From positions 499 to 15,642 of the forward strand of contig JAJBTL010000261.1 in NCBI GenBank assembly GCA_020860865.1: a stretch of DNA of 15,144 nucleotides, given 5' to 3'. Every line of letters begins with the position of its first letter. Position 1 is the first letter of the stretch. Under the pieces are notes generated by a model. The model ran no database searches and had not been told where the DNA came from. It was given only the letters and a program-made list of their open reading frames with translations. This document shows positions 1 through 7,596 of this stretch, piece after piece. Made by a program: the position numbers and the translations under genes. The stretch is from Planctomycetota bacterium (lineage in GTDB: Bacteria > Planctomycetota > SZUA-567).

Positions 1-1
1 G

Positions 2-1288
2 CGCCGGGAGGTCCGGGCGGTGTCGTTCAGTTCCATGGGCGAGGCGGCGGTGCCGGTCCGGCTCGACCGCACCGTGGTCGGCCCGTCCATCCTGGCGAAC
101 GACGTCAGGGGCGTCGAGTACGCCGCCCGTCTCGACCGGGACATCTCCGCCCGGGACCTCTACCGCATCAGCCCGAACCGGGTCGGGCCGAATTTCACCT
201 TTTCCAAACTGATGTGGATTCGGGAGCACGATCCGGATACCTACCGCGCCGCCGACAAATTTCTCTTCTGGGCCGACTTCATCGCCTTCATGCTCGGGGC
301 CGATCCGTTCGCCAGTAACTCCCTCGCCAACCGGAGCCTCCTCTTCAATGTCAGGGAAAACCGCTGGTCCGACACCCTCCTCGACTGGAGCGGCATCGAC
401 CGGAAGAAGCTCGGGGACATCGCCTCCGGCGGCGACGTCGTCGGCACGGTCCGGTCCGATCTGGCCCGGCGCTTTGGGCTACGGGACGACGTCCTCCTCG
501 TCGCCGGCGGTCACGACCAGGTCCTGAACGCCCTCGGCTGCAGCTGCATCGAGAACGGCAGCGCCGTCGTCGGCATGGGGACGTACGAATCCTATTGCCC
601 GATTTTTTCCTGGCCCGGCGATACCGAGGCGTTTTTCGCCGAGAACATGAACATAGAAAACCACGTCGTCCCCGGCCTTTTCGCGTCGTTCCTGTACCAC
701 CACTCCGGCTACCTGGTCGACTGGTTCCGCCGGACCTTCGCGCCGGGTGAGACGGTGGAGGGGCTGAACGCCCGCATCCCGGACGGGCCGACCCGCATCC
801 TTTTTCTGCCGCACAACGAGCCGCCGCAGTGGCCGGAATTCATCCGTCATACCAGTGGCGTCTTTGTCGGGTTGAAGTCCAGCACGACGGTGGACGAGAT
901 GTACCGGGCCGTCCTTGAAGGCATAACCTTTTACCTCATGCAGGCGGTGACGGCGATGGAACGGACCGGAGTGGCGCCGGACGTGTTCCTCGCCAGCGGC
1001 GGCGGGTCGCGGTCGGACGCCTGGATGCAGATCCGGGCCGACATCACCGGGAAACCTTTCACCCGCCTCGGCGTCGGCGAAGGCAGCCTGAACGGCACCG
1101 CCATCCTGGCGGCGGTCAAGTCCGGCATGTTCCCGGACAACGGCGCCGCCGTCCGGGCCTATGTCAGCCACGAGCGGACCTTTGTCCCGGACCCGGACCG
1201 GCACGCCTACTACGCCCGTCTGGCCGAAGTGTACCGGAGCGTCTACCCGTCCCTGGCGGGAGTGTTGGAAAATTTGGAACAGGTGTGA
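2..1288 (+). CDS. FGGY-family carbohydrate kinase, 5' end outside window (possible pentulose kinase)
   Basis: This is the C-terminal part, about 429 codons, of an ATP-dependent sugar kinase. The reading frame is open from base 2 and the first codons already encode a conserved core strand (VSFSSMGEA), so the GTG at 20 is an internal codon, not the start. FGGY kinases are about 500 residues, so some 70-80 N-terminal residues with the first nucleotide-binding motif lie upstream. Visible motifs are GGHDQ near 506-520, which carries the catalytic-base Asp of the family, and the C-terminal FGGY signature ASGGGSRSDAW...Q near 990-1035, followed by the G-LNGTAILAA helix. A polyol dehydrogenase follows closely on the same strand, which suggests the kinase phosphorylates the ketose made by that enzyme, for example D-xylulose. 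The substrate is inference; the family is firm. Confidence 0.9.
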   Translation, partial: RREVRAVSFSSMGEAAVPVRLDRTVVGPSILANDVRGVEYAARLDRDISARDLYRISPNRVGPNFTFSKLMWIREHDPDTYRAADKFLFWADFIAFMLGADPFASNSLANRSLLFNVRENRWSDTLLDWSGIDRKKLGDIASGGDVVGTVRSDLARRFGLRDDVLLVAGGHDQVLNALGCSCIENGSAVVGMGTYESYCPIFSWPGDTEAFFAENMNIENHVVPGLFASFLYHHSGYLVDWFRRTFAPGETVEGLNARIPDGPTRILFLPHNEPPQWPEFIRHTSGVFVGLKSSTTVDEMYRAVLEGITFYLMQAVTAMERTGVAPDVFLASGGGSRSDAWMQIRADITGKPFTRLGVGEGSLNGTAILAAVKSGMFPDNGAAVRAYVSHERTFVPDPDRHAYYARLAEVYRSVYPSLAGVLENLEQV

Positions 1289-1298
1289 GGCGGACGAT

Positions 1299-1305
1299 GG
1301 GAGGA
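1299..1305 (+). promoter_or_regulatory. Ribosome binding site fixing the dehydrogenase start
   Basis: GGGAGGA lies six bases before the ATG at 1312. It rules out the GTG at 1285, which overlaps the kinase stop, and the ATG at 1297. Confidence 0.75.
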
Positions 1306-1311
1306 AGCACT

Positions 1312-2688
1312 ATGGCACAGGAACAGTTTACCTGGCTCCATATCGGGGCCGGATCGTTTCACCGCGCCCACCAGGCGTGGTACATGAACGAACTCCTGAA
1401 ACAGGGCCGGGACGACTGGCGCATCGCCCTTGGAAACATCCGGGACGACGTGTCGCCGATGTTGGACCGGCTCGCCGCCCAGAACGGCGAATATGTCCTC
1501 GAGACTGTCGATAGCCGGGGGCAACGCGAATACGAAATTATCCGGTCCATCCGGGAGATTGTCCGCTGGGACCGGGATCTCGCCGCCCTTACGGCCAAAG
1601 GGGCGGAGGCGGCGACCCGGGTGGTGGCGTTCACCGTCACCGAGGCCGGGTACTACCTCGACACGGCGTTCCGCCTCGACCGGTCGCACCCGGATATCCA
1701 AGCCGATCTGGCCGGGGCGAAGACAACCATCTACGGCACGGTGGCGGCGATTCTCCGGGCCAGGATGACAGTCGGGTCGGGACCGGTGACGCTCCTCTCC
1801 TGCGACAATGTCCGCCACAACGGCCAGCGCTTCCGGGACGGTTTGGTCGAGTTCCTCACCCTCCGGGGCGAAGGCGAACTCGTCGACTGGGCCGGGGAAT
1901 TCACCACCTGTCCCTGTTCCATGGTCGACCGGATAACGCCGCGACCGGCCGCCGACATTCCGGCCCGGGTATTGGCCGCCACCGGCTTCCGGGACGCGGT
2001 GCCGGTAATGGGCGAGGCCTTTATCCAATGGGTTATCGAGGACAATTTCGCCGCCGGGCGGCCCGATTTGGAAGCGGTCGGCGTCCTCATGGTGGACGAT
2101 GTCCAGCCGTATGAGGAGGCGAAAATTCGTCTCCTCAATGTGCCGCATTCGTGCATCGCCTGGGCCGGGACGCTTGGCGGGCTGTCGTATATCCACGAGG
2201 GCGTGACCACGCCGGCCATTCGCGCGTTGTCGTACGACTATGCGACAAACGACGTCATCCCCGCCTTGACGCCGAATCCGCTCGATTTGGCTCTGTACCG
2301 GGACACGGTCCTGGACCGGTTCGCCAACGCGAACATCCGGGATACGAACCAGCGGGTGGCGGCGGACAGTTTTTCGAAAATCCCCGCCATGATCACGCCG
2401 ACGCTCCTGGACTGCTACGACCGGGGCCTGACACCCACGGACACCGCCATGCTGCCGGCGTTGTTTTTCGTCTTTCTCCGCCGCTGGGCACAGGGGCGGA
2501 TTCCCTTCGAGTACCAGGACGGCGTCATGAACCCTGACGCGGCCCGGGTCATGCTGGCCGGACCCGACCCGGTGGCGGCCTATGCCGGCGACGCGGCGTT
2601 GTTCGGGCGCATCGCCGGCCGGGAGGACTTTGTCGAATTGATGCGCGGCGCGGTGGCGCGGGCCGAAGGGTTCGATACGCTTGGCTGA
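1312..2688 (+). CDS. Mannitol dehydrogenase-family polyol oxidoreductase, probably D-arabinitol 4-dehydrogenase-like
   Basis: This is a 458-residue NAD-dependent polyol or hexuronate dehydrogenase of the long-chain mannitol dehydrogenase family (mannitol 2-dehydrogenase, D-arabinitol 4-dehydrogenase, UxuB/UxaB), which is usually 450-500 residues. The N-terminal Rossmann start is W8-LHIGAGSFHRAHQ-21, a form that resembles D-arabinitol 4-dehydrogenases. The catalytic signature is present with K271, N276 and H279 in K-IRLLN-VPHS. The protein is cytoplasmic. The start at 1312 gives the family length and sits behind a strong ribosome binding site, 23 bases after the kinase stop, so the two genes are probably co-transcribed. 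With the kinase it would form a pathway from polyol to ketose to ketose phosphate, as in dalD/dalK. The exact polyol is inference; mannitol, arabinitol and fructuronate/tagaturonate reduction cannot be separated with certainty by eye. Confidence 0.88.
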   Translation: MAQEQFTWLHIGAGSFHRAHQAWYMNELLKQGRDDWRIALGNIRDDVSPMLDRLAAQNGEYVLETVDSRGQREYEIIRSIREIVRWDRDLAALTAKGAEAATRVVAFTVTEAGYYLDTAFRLDRSHPDIQADLAGAKTTIYGTVAAILRARMTVGSGPVTLLSCDNVRHNGQRFRDGLVEFLTLRGEGELVDWAGEFTTCPCSMVDRITPRPAADIPARVLAATGFRDAVPVMGEAFIQWVIEDNFAAGRPDLEAVGVLMVDDVQPYEEAKIRLLNVPHSCIAWAGTLGGLSYIHEGVTTPAIRALSYDYATNDVIPALTPNPLDLALYRDTVLDRFANANIRDTNQRVAADSFSKIPAMITPTLLDCYDRGLTPTDTAMLPALFFVFLRRWAQGRIPFEYQDGVMNPDAARVMLAGPDPVAAYAGDAALFGRIAGREDFVELMRGAVARAEGFDTLG

Positions 2689-2724
2689 GCGTTTTGGCCG
2701 CGTGATCCACGGACGGTGAAAAAG

Positions 2725-2771
2725 TTGTTTCGCCGGGGCTCGTCATGGTGATAATGTTTTCCCGGAAAACA
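2725..2771 (+). promoter_or_regulatory. Putative promoter with overlapping 17-base palindrome upstream of ddh
   Basis: A GATAAT -10 box lies at 2750-2755 with a weak TTGTTT -35 at 2725-2730, spacing 19. A perfect odd palindrome, TGTTTTCC-C-GGAAAACA, covers 2755-2771, so it would span the transcription start. A repressor bound there should block initiation. A small hairpin (GGCCG 2791-2795 with CGGCC 2804-2808) follows in the leader. The palindrome is seen directly; promoter and operator roles are inference. Confidence 0.45.
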
Positions 2772-2860
2772 CCACAAGGAACCGTGAACAGGCCGCATCA
2801 CACCGGCCGCGCATTGACGCTGTGAAAAGCCAAAATGCGCCACTTGAAGAAAGGTACAGC

Positions 2861-3784
2861 ATGACGAAGACCACCGTTATCGTTCACAGTCTCGGCAATA
2901 TCGGCCGGAACGTGATTCAGAGCCTCGAGTCCGCCGCCGACATGGAATGCCTCGGCGTTGTCCGGAGTAAGGGCTCCCTCGGCACGAAACCCCTGGACCT
3001 TCGGGGCCTCCGGGATTTCGCCAGCCTGGCGGATCTGGAAAAGGCCATGGGGAAGCCCCGTGTGGCGATTCTCTGCGGACCGTCCCGGCTGGTGCCGGAA
3101 GCGGCCAAGGCCTACCACGCCGCCGGCGTCTCGACGGTGGACAGTTTTGACATCCATGACGAAATCAGCGATCTCGTTGCGACCCTCGACGCGACGACCA
3201 AGGCCACCGGCTGCGCCGCCATCACCGCCGCCGGCTGGGATCCGGGAACGGACTCGGTGCTCCGCGCCCTCTTCGAGGCGATGACGCCGGTCGGTACCAC
3301 TTTCACCAATTTCGGCCGGGGCCGGTCGATGGGCCATTCCGTCGCCGCCCGCGCCATCCCGGGCGTGGCCGACGCGACGTCGGTGACCATCCCGATTGGC
3401 GGCGGTCGGCATTCCCGGCTCGTCCTTATCCTCCCGGAAGCCGGCGCCGATCAAGAGACAATCAAAAAGAATCTCGCCGCCGATCATTATTTCGCCCACG
3501 ATCCGCTGGACATCCGTTTCGTCGCCTCGGCCGACGAACTGGCGGCGGCGATGGATTCGTCCCATGGCGTTCTTCTCGAACGGACCGGCGCTTCCGGCGC
3601 CGCCTCGAACCAAATCCTGAAATTCGACATGCGTATCGACAACCCGGCCCTGACGGCGCAAATCCTTGTTTCGTGCGCCCGGGCCGTGACCCGAATGGAA
3701 ACCGGCTGCCACACCCTTATTGACATCCCGCCGGTGAAGCTCCTCCCGGGCGACCGGATGGGGCATATCAAGCGCCTTGTGTAA
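2861..3784 (+). CDS. ddh: meso-Diaminopimelate D-dehydrogenase-like protein (type II)
   Basis: This 307-residue NADP-dependent dehydrogenase would interconvert meso-2,6-diaminopimelate and L-2-amino-6-oxopimelate (tetrahydrodipicolinate), a one-step branch of lysine and peptidoglycan precursor synthesis. Support: VDSFDIHD at 93-100, AAGWDPGTDS at 123-132, TNFGRGRSMGHS at 149-160 and the C-terminal LLPGDR. These match the Symbiobacterium-type enzyme (about 300 residues) better than the 320-residue Corynebacterium type. The Rossmann loop reads S10-L-G12-N-I-G15, so the first glycine of GxGxxG is serine. ATG 2861 has AGAAAGG just upstream; a GTG at 2822 would add 13 residues and has no ribosome site. 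The gene stands alone between its own promoter-like site and a strong terminator, away from other lysine genes. 2,4-Diaminopentanoate dehydrogenase is a less likely alternative. Confidence 0.82.
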   Translation: MTKTTVIVHSLGNIGRNVIQSLESAADMECLGVVRSKGSLGTKPLDLRGLRDFASLADLEKAMGKPRVAILCGPSRLVPEAAKAYHAAGVSTVDSFDIHDEISDLVATLDATTKATGCAAITAAGWDPGTDSVLRALFEAMTPVGTTFTNFGRGRSMGHSVAARAIPGVADATSVTIPIGGGRHSRLVLILPEAGADQETIKKNLAADHYFAHDPLDIRFVASADELAAAMDSSHGVLLERTGASGAASNQILKFDMRIDNPALTAQILVSCARAVTRMETGCHTLIDIPPVKLLPGDRMGHIKRLV

Positions 3785-3846
3785 CCTCGTGATAAATGGG
3801 CGGGACCGCGGCGTTGGCCGCAATGAGGACGTGATAAAAAAGAAGC

Positions 3847-3883
3847 CGGCCGGAATCCATATGCGGATTCCGGCCGTTTTTTT
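3847..3883. terminator. Bidirectional intrinsic terminator
   Basis: A perfect 12-bp GC-rich stem (CGGCCGGAATCC at 3847-3858, complement at 3865-3876) with a 6-base loop is followed by seven T on the + strand (3877-3883). On the other strand the stem is followed by CTTCTTTTTTATC. It ends ddh on the + side and should end the convergent unknown gene on the - side. Confidence 0.93.
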
Positions 3884-4747
3884 ATATGTTGGAGCGGGTA
3901 CTTGCCGCGAACTGATACCGGCCAGTGACGGCGGCATGGGCTGGCGACCACGAATGATGGTGACGCCGCGCCGCGAGTCCCTCAGTTTTCTCGAGGTCGA
4001 ACCGGAACGGCGATACTCGTGTCCATCGGTTTTTTGAAGCGATTCAGCCAGGAGGGCGCAGCGCGGACACGACACCGGTGAGTCCTGATGATGGATGGCG
4101 ATGATGACGTCGGGGATGATGTCATTTCCGGGCGAGGTGGCGCTGACGACGTCAATCAACGCTTTCCGCGCCGTTTCCGAGCAGAGGAGCACGAGACAAA
4201 GGTCCGGCTCGTCCGTGGACCGGGTCCGGAGATCGGCGGCGGAAGCGACAAGCATTTCCCGCCAGTCGTCCAGGCTGTCCGGGCGGAGCTGTTGGGGCGA
4301 ATCGGCCGGCGGGGAGTTGGCGATGACCCGGGTTTTCAGCTTTGCCTCCATGAGGCGGTCGAGTTCGGCCCATTCCCTGGACATTTCCTCGATAGCGCGG
4401 TAGAGAAGGGCTTTTTCGACAGCGCCGAGAAGTTCACTGATATAGCCAAGGCGGGACATGAGATCGAAAAACAGTTTTCGCGCCCGGAGTTTGTCCTCCT
4501 TCCAACTGCCGACGAGGAAACCGATACGGTCCGCCCGGTAACTTTCAGCGGTGGCGTGAAGATTTGTTGACATGCGTCGGAGCAGGACCAAGAGGTCCGG
4601 CATGAGATTATGGAGATTTCCGGAGAGGTTGATCTGTGAGACCTGGCTGAATAATCGCGCCATCATTTCGACGACGACGCACGAGGGAAGATACATAATG
4701 CGCTTTTCCTGAAGAATACGCGCATAATGACTGAGTAATACACTCAT
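3882..4747 (-). CDS. Unrecognised protein, 3' end unresolved (no in-frame stop before the terminator)
   Basis: I do not recognise this protein. The start is convincing: ATG at 4747 preceded by AAAAAGGAGT with 5-base spacing. The first 239 residues look like a soluble, largely helical protein: an N-terminal helical stretch to about residue 145 with many Leu/Met/Arg, a Pro-rich linker (about 145-158), then an alternating hydrophobic part (PDLCLVLLCS, IIPDVIIAIHH) ending in C227-PR-C230, possibly a metal site with H219/H220. There is no signal peptide or transmembrane segment. In the starting frame there is no stop before the terminator, and the frame stays open antisense through ddh to 2798. 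A run of six A in the coding strand (4031-4036) is a candidate indel or slippage point: one alternative frame stops at 3982-3984, the other at 3882-3884, just before the terminator. The coordinate given uses the latter and is provisional. Confidence 0.55.
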
Positions 4748-4752
4748 ACACG

Positions 4753-4758
4753 ACTCCT
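4753..4758 (-). promoter_or_regulatory. Strong ribosome binding site for the unknown gene
   Basis: AAGGAG on the - strand, spaced six bases from the ATG at 4747. It is the main reason to believe the unknown gene is translated and fixes its start. Confidence 0.75.
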
Positions 4759-5060
4759 TTTTGACATCACCCGGACGGCCGGCTGGTGGTAGCGCCTTTC
4801 GGGGATGTCCCCTCGACCCTCCGGAAACCCTCTTCAACCGGCACTACACTGATAGTATATTTTAACGTTCCACTTTTCGGACCAACCACGCCATTGTCCA
4901 CCCGTAACGGGGACCGATGGCATGGCGCCGTAGGCTCTGGCTGTCGTTTCCACTACAGATTCGCTGTATTTGACGAGAAACGGCCGGCTTTACAACTTAC
5001 TGTCCGGCGTCCCGGGTGAGACTTCGAGATGTTTTTCCCTGACGTCCATGCTAGAAATTA

Positions 5061-5111
5061 ACAATACGCGATAACATCGAACATTTCAAACAGTAAATGG
5101 AAATATTCGAT
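5061..5111 (-). promoter_or_regulatory. Putative promoter overlapped by a 12-bp inverted repeat
   Basis: On the - strand TTGAAA (5089-5084), a 17-base spacer and TATTGT (5066-5061) form a plausible housekeeping promoter aimed at the unknown gene, giving a leader of about 300 bases. The inverted repeat ATCGAACATTTC (5076-5087) with GAAATATTCGAT (5100-5111), loop 12 bases, covers the -35 box. The single mismatch becomes a G-U pair in - strand RNA. This could be a repressor site or a structured RNA; I cannot tell which. Confidence 0.4.
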
Positions 5112-5191
5112 ACTTTTGGTCAATGGTGAAAAAAAGGCAGGCTTTTACAGGGTTTTTAAGTACTATTGATTAAATCAGGCCTGACAGACAA

Positions 5192-5221
5192 AGCCGCCAC
5201 CCCTTCGCGGGAGTGGCGGCT
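5192..5221 (-). terminator. Terminator-like hairpin after the oxidoreductase operon
   Basis: AGCCGCCAC (5192-5200) pairs with GTGGCGGCT (5213-5221); CCC/GGG extends the stem across a one-base bulge, leaving the loop TTCGC. On the - strand it is followed by TTTGTCTGTC, a weak U-tract. It lies about 160 bases past the stop of the Gfo/Idh gene. The 5222-5379 stretch shows nothing else. Confidence 0.55.
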
Positions 5222-5379
5222 GGTTTAGCATGATAAACTATCTGCGTAAATGTATTGGTGACTCGTATCCACCGATTGGGGAGGAGGCGGAGAGTAGTCG
5301 TTGTTGGACAGGACCTCGCCCGGGGGGTCATTGGGGTAGGGCGGGTCGGCTAAAGTCGCGGCTCAACTTCAGTCGCTTT

Positions 5380-6429
5380 TCAGTCCAGCGTTACTTCGGC
5401 GCCCTTTTCGGCTGACCGGTACAATCCTTCCAGTATGGTCTGGACGGCGGCGCCGTCCTCGGCCGGGGCTTCGCAGGGGATGTCCTGGAGGATGCATTCG
5501 GCAAAGTGGCGCATTTTGAAATCGAACGGATCGTATTTGTCGAGATAGGCCGGAGTGGAGGTGAGCATGTAGCCACCGTGATCGAAAAACACCTTGGCCG
5601 GCGCCGACGTGCCGCCGCCCTTGGTGCCCATGACCTGGATGGTCCAGATGTCTTCCTCGACATGGGCGGCAAAGCTCGTCTCCACCGTCATGGCGGCGCC
5701 GTTGTCGAAGGTGAGGAAACCGACGCCGAGATCTTCCACCGTGTAGGTACTGTGATCCCACGCGCCCCACTCGCACTGGACGCCGCAGGGCTTGTCCCCG
5801 AGATAGGTGTGGATGGAACCGCGCGCTGTTCTTGGCCGGGGCGAACCCATGACGTAGTGGCCCATTTCGATGACGTGGACGCCGATATCGATTATCGATC
5901 CGCCGCCCTGGATTTCCTTCTGGCCGAAAACGCCCCACGACGGGATGCCCCGGCGGCGGAGGGCCTGGGCCCGGACATAGACGATGTCCCCAAACGAGCC
6001 GTCCTTAACGTAGCGCCGGAGCATCTGCACGGACGGGCTGAACCGGTGCTGGAAGGCGATCATGAGGAGGCGGTTCATTTCCTTGGACACCGCCGTCATC
6101 TCCCGCGCCTCGGCGGCGGTCACTGACATCGGTTTTTCGACAAGGACATGTTTTCCGGCCCTGAGGGCTTCCACCGTCGGGGCGAAGTGGAGGTTGTTCG
6201 GGGTGCAGACGCTGATGGCGTCGATGTCCGGGTTTTGGATCATTTCCCGCCAGTCCGCGTACAATTGGGTGATGCCGAACTTGCCGCCGAACTGTTTCAG
6301 CCGGTCGGCGCTGACATCGGCGGCGGCGGTGACGGAGACGCCGGGAACGTTTTCCTTCTGGAGGGATTCCACCTGCGCTTCGGCGATGCCGCCGCTGCCG
6401 ACGAATCCGATGCGGAGTTCTTTCTTCAT
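5380..6429 (-). CDS. Gfo/Idh/MocA-family oxidoreductase
   Basis: This is a 349-residue cytoplasmic NAD(P)-dependent sugar or inositol dehydrogenase-like protein. The N-terminal Rossmann domain has IGFVGSGGIAEAQ at 7-19, CTPNNLH at 75-81 and the E98-K-P signature with the family lysine at 99. The C-terminal substrate domain has GGGSIIDIGVHVIE at 165-178, with D171 and H175 in the usual active-site positions. The length is typical. The start is the ATG at 6429 with GAGG about eight bases before it. It follows the lacI-type gene by 97 bases on the same strand and probably shares its transcript. The TIM-barrel isomerase gene, divergent across the regulator, is a common partner of this family in oxidation and epimerisation of sugars or cyclitols. 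The substrate cannot be read from the sequence. Confidence 0.92.
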   Translation of the reverse strand: MKKELRIGFVGSGGIAEAQVESLQKENVPGVSVTAAADVSADRLKQFGGKFGITQLYADWREMIQNPDIDAISVCTPNNLHFAPTVEALRAGKHVLVEKPMSVTAAEAREMTAVSKEMNRLLMIAFQHRFSPSVQMLRRYVKDGSFGDIVYVRAQALRRRGIPSWGVFGQKEIQGGGSIIDIGVHVIEMGHYVMGSPRPRTARGSIHTYLGDKPCGVQCEWGAWDHSTYTVEDLGVGFLTFDNGAAMTVETSFAAHVEEDIWTIQVMGTKGGGTSAPAKVFFDHGGYMLTSTPAYLDKYDPFDFKMRHFAECILQDIPCEAPAEDGAAVQTILEGLYRSAEKGAEVTLD

Positions 6430-6477
6430 GACCGTGTCCTCATAGTATGGAAAGGGGATGTGACCGTTGGCCCGGAA

Positions 6478-6518
6478 GAGCGGCTGCAGGCGAAGGTATC
6501 GCCGTACACAGGCCGCTC
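6478..6518 (-). other. Intercistronic stem-loop between the LacI and Gfo/Idh genes
   Basis: GAGCGGC (6478-6484) pairs with GCCGCTC (6512-6518), and inside it GGCGA (6489-6493) with TCGCC (6499-6503). There is no U-tract, so it may be an RNA-processing or stability element rather than a terminator. The structure is visible; the role is inference. Confidence 0.4.
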
Positions 6519-6526
6519 CCGCCGGG

Positions 6527-7552
6527 TCAGGACGGGGGTAGCACGAGGTGCGGCCGGACCAGGACGCGGACCGGCGGTTCGGACGGGTTCCGGAGCCGCC
6601 AGAGAACGGTCTCGGCGGCGCGTCGGCCGATGGCGTCGATGTTCATGCCGACGCTGGCCGGGCGCGGCGTCATGGACGAAAGGATGGGGACTTTGTTGTT
6701 GCAGGACAGGATGTGGATATCCTTCTGCGGCGTTATCCCGAGTTCCGTCAGTATGGAATACACGGCGAAGCAGAGCCGGTCGCCTGGAATGAACAGGGCG
6801 GTGGGACGCGGCTTCGCCTTAACAATTTCGCGGATAAGCCGGGCGGTCTGCGGCTGGTCGATGGACATGCCGTCCGGCCCGGAGTTGAACAGGTTTTTCC
6901 CGGTGGCGGTAACGAGGCGGCCGCCATGGCGGGCCAGGGCGCGTTCGAGGAACCAGCGCCGTTCGGCCAGCGTTTCTATGTGGCTGTCGTCCAGGTAGCC
7001 GACGACGCTGTGGCCGAGGCCGAGAAGGTATTCGGCGGCGATGGCGCCGATTTCCCGGTTGTCCTCCTGGACGATGTCGGCGCTCCGGGCCGTCGTCCTG
7101 AGGGCCCAGACAACCGGCACCGGCGACTCGCCAGACCAGCGCTCCGGCGAGTCCGGAAAGCCGACGAGGACGGCGGCGCGGAAGCGGCCGGCCGCCCGGC
7201 GATACGCCTCGGGTTCGGAATAATCCGCCATGCTGACGCCGATGCCTTCCCCTTCGAAGACGGACTGCATGCCTTCGAGGAGGCGGAGATGGAGGTAGGA
7301 CTGGAAGACCTTTGTTCCCGGGTCGACGCTGGCGAGGACGACGCTGCCGTTGACGGCGGCGGCGGACGGGGCGCCGGCCGGCGCTGCCGGCGACAGCTCC
7401 TCGAGAATCCGCATGACCCGTTCGACCGTTTCCGTGGACATCCGGCCCTTTTTATTGAGGACGTTCGAGACGGTGGCGACGGAGACGCCGGCCCGGCGGG
7501 CAATGTCGGTGAGGCGCGGCCGGCGGCGGCCGAGATCGTGTTGGTCAAACAT
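6527..7552 (-). CDS. LacI-family transcriptional regulator
   Basis: This 341-residue repressor has an N-terminal helix-turn-helix (LTDIARRAGVSVATVSNVLN at about 14-33, with the VATVSNVLN recognition and hinge pattern) and a C-terminal periplasmic-binding-protein-like sensor domain from about residue 65 to the end (VVLASVDPG, VGFPDSPERW, GHSVVGYLDD, FIPGDRLCFAVYSIL, S-MTPRPASVGMNIDAIGR). The ATG at 7552 is chosen because AAGGA lies eight bases upstream and the length fits the family. A TTG at 7585 would add 11 residues without a ribosome site. The gene lies between, and is divergent from, an isomerase gene and leads into a Gfo/Idh gene, so it most likely controls both from the AT-rich region at 7553-7899. 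The effector sugar is unknown. Confidence 0.93.
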   Translation of the reverse strand: MFDQHDLGRRRPRLTDIARRAGVSVATVSNVLNKKGRMSTETVERVMRILEELSPAAPAGAPSAAAVNGSVVLASVDPGTKVFQSYLHLRLLEGMQSVFEGEGIGVSMADYSEPEAYRRAAGRFRAAVLVGFPDSPERWSGESPVPVVWALRTTARSADIVQEDNREIGAIAAEYLLGLGHSVVGYLDDSHIETLAERRWFLERALARHGGRLVTATGKNLFNSGPDGMSIDQPQTARLIREIVKAKPRPTALFIPGDRLCFAVYSILTELGITPQKDIHILSCNNKVPILSSMTPRPASVGMNIDAIGRRAAETVLWRLRNPSEPPVRVLVRPHLVLPPS

Positions 7553-7596
7553 CCCGGTTATCCTTGGTAAAAAAATTTTAATCAAATTCTACCGTC

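Larger units (their letters stand above)
4748..5191. other. AT-rich intergenic control region, no gene seen
   Basis: No convincing coding sequence is present on either strand. The 5020-5190 part is clearly AT-rich compared with the genes. It holds a promoter-like pair and an inverted repeat (listed separately), a lone TATACT -10-like box on the - strand at 4854-4859 about 100 bases before the unknown gene, and the palindromes TGATT-A-AATCA (5167-5177) and TCAGGCCTGA (5175-5184), which overlap each other. Confidence 0.6.

Noticed and set aside
1243..2196. 317-codon - strand frame opposite the polyol dehydrogenase
   Set aside because: Shadow frame: no family motifs, no ribosome site, and the + strand gene is well supported.
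2798..3840. Continuation of the unknown - strand gene antisense through ddh (total about 649 residues)
   Set aside because: It would read through a strong terminator and is Arg/Gly/His-rich mirror sequence of ddh; the + strand has clear enzyme motifs.
4031..4036. Programmed -1 frameshift site at the A-run in the unknown gene
   Set aside because: The A-run is not in the phase of a classical X XXY YYZ slippery heptamer (codons are CTT CAA AAA ACC), and no downstream stimulatory structure was recognised; kept only as a possible indel or slippage point.
4786..5415. Small + strand frames of 77 and 61 codons in the control region
   Set aside because: No ribosome sites, odd composition, and they cross promoter-like, hairpin or gene-end sequence.
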